DNA of 64,000 nt from Pyronema omphalodes (Eukaryota > Ascomycota > Pezizomycetes > Pezizales > Pyronemataceae). The DNA lies in assembly GCA_024516155.1 (NCBI GenBank), contig JAJJXM010000042.1:496001-560000 (forward strand), given 5' to 3'. A program made the translations under genes and the position numbers. This document shows positions 56,147 through 64,000 of the stretch, piece by piece (positions within the stretch are counted from its first letter, which is position 1; the number at the start of each line of letters is the position of its first letter). The notes below the pieces were generated by a model. The model was not told the DNA's origin and did no database searches. It saw nothing but the letters and a program-made list of their open reading frames with translations.

Positions 56147-56830
56147 ATGTTCTCACTAATGAAGAACTCTATTCTTGGCATGAATGATCAGAACAACAAT
56201 AAAGAGACTGAAGAATGGGTGATAAAATATCTCTATGGATGCTCTGATAAGGAAAACGTTCTAGATGCGCTTATCATTACCGGCAGCCAAAACAAAGCAA
56301 ACCTAGCCGCCCGAACGTATCTCGTTGAACAAGCAGCCATCGGCATCACCCCATTATGCATCACTCTTTCTGGGGTCTGCTTATACATCAATCCTGCGAA
56401 TCCCAATCCGACTAAACTGGAACATGTGGTCGGGGCTTGGGCGGAGCCATGTCCAGCTGGCTATCAAAAGAATGATCGGAGATATTCGGGTAGTGAATGT
56501 TTATTCTCGTCGATCAATGTATTGGCACGAGCTGTTTTGTCAGCGCAGAGTGCAAGCATCCCCAAAATAGCAGCAGAACATTTCAATATTTACAAATTAC
56601 ATTGCGGGCCTAGATCAAAGGACAGAGAACATCGAATCTTGGCCGGCAGAAAAGCCGAGCGGCAGGAAATTGTCCGCTTGAAACTTGAGGAATATTTCAT
56701 CGAAGAGTGTCACATTAAAAAGGCCGAGTTTCGGAACATCAATGGGATGCTGGATATTTGGTTTAGGCCCAGTATTGAGGGTGTGAAGTCGGGGCAGTTA
56801 CTTCTGGTCTGGGCAACACCGGCGTTTTAG
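56147..56830 (+). CDS. Family B protein, copy B6 (227 aa)
   Basis: Intact partner of B4. Start MFSLMKNSILGMNDQNNN; blocks IKYLYGCSDKENVLDALIIT, SGVCLYINPANPNPTKLEH, AWAEPCPAGYQKN, LHCGPRSKDREH, KKAEFRNINGMLDIW and the end LLLVWATPAF are present. It is about six residues longer than B1 near the N-terminus (NDQNNNKETE). It converges with B7, 1.8 kb away. Function unknown. Confidence 0.7.
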   Translation: MFSLMKNSILGMNDQNNNKETEEWVIKYLYGCSDKENVLDALIITGSQNKANLAARTYLVEQAAIGITPLCITLSGVCLYINPANPNPTKLEHVVGAWAEPCPAGYQKNDRRYSGSECLFSSINVLARAVLSAQSASIPKIAAEHFNIYKLHCGPRSKDREHRILAGRKAERQEIVRLKLEEYFIEECHIKKAEFRNINGMLDIWFRPSIEGVKSGQLLLVWATPAF

Positions 56831-58644
56831 GTTTCAATGGAGTGGTTATTTCTGTATTCTTTTTTGTCAAATCTTAATTTTTGTATGTACTGATTTCGAG
56901 TATCAAGTATCTTTTGATCATACAGGTGTGACCAAAGGTGAACTTTGGACCTTGATGAGGGTGTAGAGGCCAAAAACAGAGCGTTATACGTAGCCCTCCA
57001 ATGCACCGTATCTCACACAATTTCCATCTAAACATGTCGGCTGTCTAAGGTTACGCCCATCAGCCTCCACCATACCATGGTCGACGAGCCCGACAGTACA
57101 CCAATCAGAGAACTGCAACTCTGTCGCAAAAGATATCGCTAAACGGAGTGCTACTGAGTGGAAATGCGTGAGATTCGTGGGCCGTCCAGAGAACTGAGAA
57201 GCGAAGGAGGAGGGTCGAGAGTTCGGCATGGTCGGCTCCGTCCGATCCGGTCCTAGCTGTAGACTGGGCCGGGCATCATTCACGGTCCCGTGTGGTAGCA
57301 GGACTAGGACGGACGGTCTTTGAGGCACCATTGACTGGACGGACCGCAGGTGACCATGGGCGACCATGGGTCACCATGACTGCGGTCACGATGGGTCACT
57401 CGCAAGTGACCGTTTTTTCCTACGGCCCATGATATTTTGCTAAGAAAATCCTGACGCATTGCACTAATGCAAGCCAGATTTATGTGATTCAAATCCCAAG
57501 AGAACTAGATAGAAGGAATATTTATACTACAACCGTACCGTGCTAAGCAACATAAAGGATATCAAACTACTATAGGCAGTCAAATTGTTTTAGAGTTGAG
57601 CGTGCACCTGCCGTGTAGTGGAAAAGTCTTACCAAAATGTAGCATAAAGGGTCCATCTGTAATAGTGATAAAAACAAGTCCCCGCTTCGGCCCATAATAT
57701 CTGATAAACTCGAAGCAAACCGCCACTGGGAAACTAGCTTACCCAGAAAACCCACGATCCCGCCGTCATCGCGGTCCTGTCTAGTCCTTTTGGTTTTGCG
57801 GACGGGACCGGACCATGTAGCGCTAATCCGTCTGAGTTGCAGATGAGACTGGATGACCACAGTGGTCCTGTCCGGCCCGCCGCCTTAAACGCACCATGCC
57901 AAACTCTGGGAGGGTCCATCTCTTCTCGGGATCAATTGAGGAGTGTACAAAATCATACCCTGATTAGGTTACCGTGATATTATCAGAATACGAGTACCCC
58001 GGGGATATGTTTATATATTTGGTTGTTGAAGAAGCCAGTTATGACTATCATGTAAGTCTCCGCGATCACATAACCGTCGTCTTCTATACTATGGTCAAAT
58101 AATACAACACAATCGATTGAGCTCTGTGGTTGCAATTGAACGAAACATGTGTTATCATTGGCTATCAGCGATCACACAGTCAAGCCATATCGGGTGATCA
58201 AACCTGATCGAGTGAATTGAACCCCGAGCACACTGGAAGATTGGATACTTGTTGACTTCAGTGACATTCAATTGTGGCCATATCTGGTGATGGTTCAGGT
58301 ACCGTATCTATCTAGATGGACATATGGAATGGTTTGCGAAATGTGTCGACGAAAACTTGAGCAATTTCCGAACCTTAAAGGCCATCGTGAGTCTTTGAAC
58401 CGCTGGAAAGGGTTAAGTGGTGGTTTAAGTACTGTGGCAAATTTGTTCCTCGCTTCTGATGTCTCGTGGAACAAGTTATTAATCAAAACTATCAGTTTTA
58501 TGAGTCACATAGATTCAGCCCATGAAGGAAATTACGAGAATCATGATACCTAGCATAAAAAAATAATGCATACTTAAAATCAATACATACAAAAACCAAG
58601 CCCCAACAAAATGAGAATCCCACCTAAAGCCACTCCACCACAAC
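56831..58644. other. Spacer between the convergent genes B6 and B7
   Basis: No gene is supported. It contains GGTCCGTCC / GGACGGACC-type stretches (57200-57360, 57740-57900) that can pair with each other, suggesting transposon remains, and about 440 bp (57770-58210) missing from copy 1. Confidence 0.5.
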
Positions 58645-59328
58645 CTAAACCCTCGGTATTGTCCAGACCAGAAGTAAATCCCCCGGTTTGACACCCTCAA
58701 CACTAGGCCTAGACCAAATCTCCAGCACCCCATCAACATTCTGAAACTCCAACTCCTTAATACCACATTCACCCACAAAATATTCCCCAGTTTTCAACCT
58801 AACCATTCCCTGCTGTCCAGAGCTTCCAGTCACCCTGCTCCTATACTCCCCATCCTTAGATCTAGGCCCACAATACAGTTTATTAATAACAAAATCCCCC
58901 GTTGTTACTTTCGGTAAACCCGCACTCTGAGCTAACAACACAGCACGTGCTAATAAATTTATCGATGAGAAAAAACATTCGCTATCTGAATATCGTTGAT
59001 TATTCTTTTGATAGCTATCTGGACATGGCTCAGCCCATGCTCCTATGATCACATTTTCCGGTTTAGTAGGATTAGGATTCGTGGGGTTGAGGTATAGGGA
59101 AACGCCACAGATGGTGATGCATAAAGGGGTGATGCCGATCGCTGCTTGTTCGACGAGATACATGCGGGCGCCGAGGTTGGCTTTCTCCTGGCTGCCGGTA
59201 ATAGTAAGTGCATCCTGGACGTTGTTTTTGTCGGAACATCCGTAGAGGTACTTGATTATCCAGGTTTTGGGTTCTTTTTTGTTTTTGTCGCTCAGGCCGA
59301 GAAGAGAGTTTTTGATTAGTGAGAACAT
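58645..59328 (-). CDS. Family B protein, copy B7 (227 aa, second subtype)
   Basis: Intact partner of B5 with start MFSLIKNSLLGLSDKN. It has an extra Ile in NVIIGAWAEP and one residue fewer near KKEPKTW, so its length stays the same: two compensating in-frame indels relative to B5. The end is LLLVWTIPRV. Promoter and leader are as in B5. Confidence 0.7.
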   Translation of the reverse strand: MFSLIKNSLLGLSDKNKKEPKTWIIKYLYGCSDKNNVQDALTITGSQEKANLGARMYLVEQAAIGITPLCITICGVSLYLNPTNPNPTKPENVIIGAWAEPCPDSYQKNNQRYSDSECFFSSINLLARAVLLAQSAGLPKVTTGDFVINKLYCGPRSKDGEYRSRVTGSSGQQGMVRLKTGEYFVGECGIKELEFQNVDGVLEIWSRPSVEGVKPGDLLLVWTIPRV

Positions 59329-59474
59329 GTTGAGATGGTGTTTATGTGTATTGATGGTATGTAAGACTTGGTTGGATAGGCCTGGATTTGATTGAACTGT
59401 CAGAGTATCGGGGTATTTTGCTTGGTGATAATTGGTGATGGAGAGAGAGGATGGATAGAACTGAATTATGATGG

Positions 59475-59497
59475 CTTTTATATTGTGATTCACGTGA
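59475..59497 (-). promoter_or_regulatory. Promoter of B7: TCACGTGA plus TATA box
   Basis: TATAAAAG (59475-59482) and TCACGTGA (59490-59497) on the minus strand, identical in arrangement to B5 and B1. Confidence 0.7.
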
Positions 59498-59689
59498 TTG
59501 CACGGATGGGTTAAAGTTGGAATAGAAGATGAAGATTCTATATACGTGTATTGAATAATAAAATGTTTGATGTAAGAAGATGTGATGAACTGCATTGTTC
59601 ACGGCGACACTGTGCATACAACAGAAACGAACAAACTCTGGATACACTGAAGTTCGGTTCTTACCTATATCATTATTCCCTATTCTTCT

Positions 59690-60851
59690 CCATATTCTTC
59701 CTAATGTAACTAGTACACCAGTTTAATGTCCAAGCCTAAAACAGAAGGCCCGTCTTCGTTTTGGCTACCGTATGCATGAGCAGTACATCAGTGTAATCTA
59801 ATTGCCTGCTACGTTAAGTTACCAAGTCTGTGGGGTTTTCGGAATCAATGAGTAAAGCGACCCCTTCAAGTCCTGCATCTTCAGCAGAATTTTGGTTTCC
59901 TCGAGGGCGAGTTTTCCATAATCATCCTAGACCCCGGAATCCTGTCACAAACTCTCATCTTTGAACTTCATCAGGGCATCGGATGGAGACTTTGATTGTG
60001 ATATACTGGTGTTTCAAGGGCTATTTTTGATATCTACAATAACACCCACCACTTACAGTTAATCCCCCTTTCAAGATCGTTTCATATGTCATGAGATAGA
60101 AGTTAGCATTTAAATTTTTCTTGTAATCATACACTCTTCATCAAGTGCATTCATATGATCATAGATTTGCATACCAGCATGATAAAAACCATCATCCTCA
60201 ATTCACCTCCAGCACATCTAGCACATCCACCATCTCCTACAAGCCGCGGGGGGGGGGGGGGGGGGGGGGCGGGGGGTATATGCCATATATCAGGAAGAAG
60301 TCGCCGGAACTTCCTGTCCTATTCACCTTGCATACAAGTTGCGTCAAAACATTCTGATTTCATTCATCAATATCAACGATGACTGAATGCAAAAACAGTT
60401 TTATAAATCATAATCCCAGCAGCTTGCCATGGGCTGAGCAGGCTGCAGCTTCTTAAGTGTACTTTGAAATACCGGTGATGGGTAAAACCATAGGAGAGGA
60501 AGAAATATGTTCGGGTGGAGGAGAATCAGGAGATACAATTGTATAGTATAGGCCGGTCGCGGTATATTTGATGGGTTAGACAAGGGGACAGAATGAGAGG
60601 ACAGAATGAATAGATATATAGGAGGTGATCGTATCATCGTAAGTATTTTTCGATATATGGAGATTTGTAGTACATGATGAGGTAATGAGTTAATGAGGTA
60701 ATGAGGTAATGATTATTCCCGAGGACTTTATATTCCCACGTCTTATATGCGATAGAAGTACATTTTTAGAAACAACGTGCGTGGTAAATTGCTTCAGTTG
60801 CCGTACTAGAATCATTCACGCCATATGATCTCGGTATTATCATGATTGAAA

Positions 60852-60882
<31 letters not shown>

Positions 60883-61407
60883 CGTTTTTTCTTTTTTTCT
60901 TTTTACACATCAGATGGATAATATACCTCTACCCATTGATTCCGCCTTCTATAATATTCTAAATCTCCAGACTAACCGGAAAACCTGCGATACCCACGTC
61001 CTTAAGAAAATATACCAAACCACCCATCCTCGAGAGGACAAAAATACTTTCCATTAGATCTCTATAAAAAATAAGTCATACCAACCACAGCCTTAACTCA
61101 CATCAGAGCCCATAAAATCAAACCATAAAGACCCCATATCTTCCACCTCCCCAAGCCCTAAAGCCGCTCACAGTTCATCATGGTCCTGTCCCATCTATGG
61201 AATAAAAGGACTCAACTGCAGCTGGACTCGAACCAGGTTTTCTGAATTAATCCAGCAGCTAGCTAGCTAGCTAGCTATCTTCCCAGTATCAGTTCGGTAT
61301 GAGTGGGCAATGATATTATAAGCCAGCTTGGCAATGAGGTTTTCAGCGCGCTGATCACTACAGCAGCTCCATGGTCGTGGACCTTCCACAATCGGTTTTA
61401 CGTAAAC
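59690..61407. other. Non-coding spacer of duplication copy 2
   Basis: Holds a foldback family member (59690-59830), a G22 tract (60248-60269), a long T tract (60855-60882) and a GCTA repeat (61256-61279). No gene is supported. Confidence 0.55.
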
Positions 61408-61605
61408 ATGCACACCCAACGGCAGGTGCTGGCTTTATGTGCAGAGGCGCTTAAGTCAATGTCAGAAAACGAGGAAGCACTCGCGAGCCTTGATCGAAGA
61501 AGCGAAGAAGCGAAGAAGCGAAGAAGCGAAGAAGTGAAGAAGCGAAGAAGCGAAGAAGCGAAACACATGGAGAAGAACTCATTCTATATAATGATTAATA
61601 TATAG
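61408..61605 (+). other. Open frame through the 8-bp VNTR, copy 2 (doubtful gene)
   Basis: Starts MHTQRQVLALCAEALK; the array is shorter (about eight GAAGAAGC units, 61497-61562) and the frame behind it differs from copy 1 (HMEKNSFYIM). Confidence 0.25.
61497..61562 (+). repeat. GAAGAAGC tandem array (about 8 units)
   Basis: Shorter allele-like version of the array at 50121-50270. Confidence 0.95.
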
Positions 61606-62272
61606 AGAACACAAGCAAGTCGACTCCATCCAGCGAGGGGATGTGAGAGGCAATAATAACACCCACGTCCATAACATCCACATCCTCACACAGCTCGACA
61701 GGCAAAATCTTAATACTCCAGTTTGACTGATTGGCAAAATATGGTTGCGGTATAGGTATTTCTTCTGGATAATGCCCTTTCGTCTTTATGTTCCATCGAT
61801 CCTCCACTTGCAACACTTTTCGAGGTATCATTGCTGCTGCGGGTTTGGGTTTAGGTGATGGCAGATGCATTCAAGTGCGGCGGGGATGGGGTGGTCGGGG
61901 GTGGGTGGGCGGGCGGATGGAGATGGAGATCGATGCGTGCGGGTGGGGAAAGGGCGTGGGGGGGGGGGGGGGGGCAGTGGTACCATTCTATCATCTCTTC
62001 ATCTCTCACCAGCTCTGAATTCAACACACCAGAATCCTCCTCACAAAATATCCTTAGCCGTATCAAAAATAGTCATTTCGAGTGGCTGTTAATCCTGTTC
62101 ACCCCAAGCAAGACTGTCAGTCCTAGTCTCATGGTCCTTCCAGTCCACAGCAGCACCGGCTCACCCGAGAATTTCGTCGTTGAATTAGACATATAACCAA
62201 GGTTTAAGTTGAAGTTTAAGTTTAAGTTTAAGTCTTATGGTGTAATATATTCTTTATCTATTTATATATATA

Positions 62273-62402
<130 letters not shown>

Positions 62403-63059
62403 CCACTACCATTCCACCGTACCTATACCATGTATGTACCTACATAAATAAAAATCCACGAATCGGGGATTTTTATCATCCGTCATGATTCATCCGTCAT
62501 GAACTCACAGACTAACAGTAAAATCGGGAGGAGAGCGTGCGGGACGACTTTAACACTGTCGAGCATTGCTGAAATGCGACTTCCTCATACCACAGAGTTT
62601 CCAACCAGCATCATCGGATCTACCAATTTCCAAACGACATCCGGTGCTTTAATGATTTAATGCTTGAGGATACCTCCACAAACGGCACCTGGGCAGGAAA
62701 AGACAGGAAATGAAACTGACGATGGGGGTGATGATGGGGAGGAAATAGTCTTTTTTTTTCCGTCTATTTGCTACTTATAAGAACTAGGGATGCATACGAG
62801 ACGAATTGTTCGAGTTTATGGACTTCTAGAGGTTGATAGGGGAAGGGAATTGGAAAAATGTAATATTCGGAGGAAAAATAAGCTTCTTGTTGCATTCAGA
62901 AGGAATGGTTTATGGATTTTCTGGACTTCTGGACTTCTGTGCTGCTTTGCTGCTTTCTATGATTCTGTGATTCTGTGCTGATTTCTATGCTTCTATCATT
63001 CTATGCTTCTATGCTTGATTACCGCAGTAACCGCAGTAACCGCAGTAACCCCATAATCT
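62403..63059. other. Stretch without supported gene
   Basis: Apparently single-copy. From 62920 to 63020 short units such as GGACTTCT, GATTCTGT and ATGCTTCT repeat imperfectly, recalling the stretch at 17880-17940. GTAACCGCA repeats occur at 63027-63050. Confidence 0.5.
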
Positions 63060-63529
63060 CTATACCCCACCAACAACCAGCAACGGCGTTCTCTCCCCCT
63101 GCGTCTGCGTATGAGTGTGTCCATCCCTAGTCCTCGGTCTCCCTCTCTGTTCCTCCTCCCCATTTCCCTCAGCATAAACCCCCTCCCCCCTTCCCTCACC
63201 CAACCATTCCGCTCTCTCCGCATCTCTACCCCCCTCCCCCTCCTCCCTCTCCTTATACAACCCCCAATGCTGCACCAAAAACACCACATCAAAGCCCAAA
63301 CTAATCTGCCCCAAAAAGAACTTCACAGGATTCCCAAGAATCCCACTCCAATCCCCTTGCATAGAAGAATCAAGTACCAACTGTGATAACGATAGTATCC
63401 CCCGGATAGGTCCAGGAGAATGTTTTCGATTGACCATCCGATTGTGCTTTTACGTTGGTAGTTGAGGTAGGCTTGCGGGAGGTATTTTAGGAGTGATAGG
63501 AGCAGTTTGATGGTTGTTAGTGTGTACAC
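63060..63529 (-). pseudogene. Cystinosin-like PQ-loop transporter, 3' part with a frameshift
   Basis: On the minus strand an exon begins after CACTAAC...CCCAG at 63529 with VYTLTTIK, then [19 protein letters not shown] (PQ-loop) and [10 protein letters not shown]. The next family residues ([42 protein letters not shown]) lie in another frame. One extra G in the five-base run at 63399-63403 would join them. The C-terminal tail is hydrophilic and ends [12 protein letters not shown]. The family exports cystine from the vacuole/lysosome. The N-terminal exons with the first PQ-loop are not seen to the window end. A sequencing error, an assembly error or a real pseudogene are all possible. Confidence 0.75.
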
Positions 63530-64000
63530 CTGGGTGCGTTAGTGGTTGTTGAGGAGAAGAGGGGGATGGGGGGAAGGGTGGGGAGAGGGGGGGGGGGGGG
63601 AGGGGATATGAAAGGAAGCGGGATGGATATAGGAGGGACAGGAGGTAGGACGAAGATAAGCATGAAGACCCAAAATTAAAACCTCTTTTCTTTTCTTTGT
63701 AAGATATGCGAAAAGAAGCTGGAGATAGTAACCGCCAATTGTAACATAGGTATAACCATAGTGAATAGTGCATAGTGAGAGCTTAGCAAAGGTCAAGCGG
63801 GGGAAGGGTATAGAAGGGGAGGGGGGGGGGGGGGGTGTGGATAGAGTGGGGGGTAGAATAACGATAAGATATAAGATACAAGATAAGCGAAACGTATCTT
63901 GCATCTTGCATCTTGCATCTTATATCTTCACCAGGAGTACCAAGTTCTGTCCTACCTTACACCTTACATCTTAACCCCCCCCTCTCCATGGCGAAGTAAC
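63530..64000. other. Low-complexity end of the window
   Basis: G-rich runs (63587-63600, 63819-63835) and a triple GCATCTT repeat that can fold with the preceding AAGATATAAGATACAAGATA (63866-63930). No exon of the cystinosin-like gene could be identified here. Confidence 0.5.

Larger units (their letters stand above)
50990..62270 (+). repeat. Tandem segmental duplication, copy 2
   Basis: Same order as copy 1, with two extra parts: a partial A module plus hAT piece (52992-53750) and about 440 bp near 57770-58210. Confidence 0.85.

Noticed and set aside
63450..63904. Overlapping frames right of the cystinosin-like exon as its upstream exon
   Set aside because: No donor site and no resemblance to the first half of PQ-loop transporters could be found.

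Overview
The window looks like nuclear DNA of a filamentous ascomycete (Pezizomycotina). The reasons are short GT-AG introns with CTAAC-type branch sites, an ascomycete-type C2H2 protein (FKRKNEMIRHGLVHDSPGY, PRPDNLQRH), a fungal ASPM-like IQ/calponin-homology protein, a PQ-loop (cystinosin-type) fragment and many class II DNA transposon remnants. The class within Pezizomycotina cannot be fixed from sequence alone.

Layout. A tRNA-Leu lies at the left edge. A single-copy core (about 17.5-31.3 kb) carries two ordinary genes on the plus strand: a C2H2 zinc-finger regulator (three exons, 20374-22919) and a 1.7-kilo-residue ASPM-like spindle protein (24624-29717). Both sides of this core are filled with repeated modules carrying three small gene families that I do not recognise. 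Family A (182-183 aa, five full copies plus one fragment) has a Cys-rich N-terminal half and a C-terminal block with KTVTWA, RWWSLS and LYTTKWE. Family C (97-101 aa, three copies) consists mostly of that same block, so A and C are related. Family B (221-227 aa, four intact copies, one nonsense copy, two 5'-truncated copies) has a conserved TATA promoter, in three copies with a TCACGTGA palindrome just upstream.

Duplication history that can be read: (1) a direct duplication in the left arm, about 1391-5650 and 14000-17508; (2) an inverted duplication, about 5655-16230 against 34330-41942, lying either side of the core; (3) a tandem duplication in the right arm, about 40705-50985 and 50990-62270, the joint falling in a TCTA microsatellite. 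Comparing copies with and without an insertion exposes four mobile elements: a CACTA-like element (5834-7270, TSD ATT), a 1.66-kb element made largely of GGTGTTTA arrays (9131-10790, TSD TACCA), a TA-flanked MITE (10799-11403) and a deleted hAT element (39411-40195, 8-bp TSD). Older hAT pieces containing a transposase C-terminus sit directly upstream of most A genes.

Beyond the tandem duplication a long TCTA array (62275-62402) leads into apparently single-copy sequence with the 3' half of a cystinosin-like gene on the minus strand, carrying an apparent 1-nt frameshift. The duplicated arms keep many open reading frames and show no obvious saturation by C-to-T change, so strong RIP does not seem to have acted here. 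What the A, B and C proteins do is unknown; their repeated co-occurrence, shared A/C module and conserved B promoters are the most interesting content of the window.
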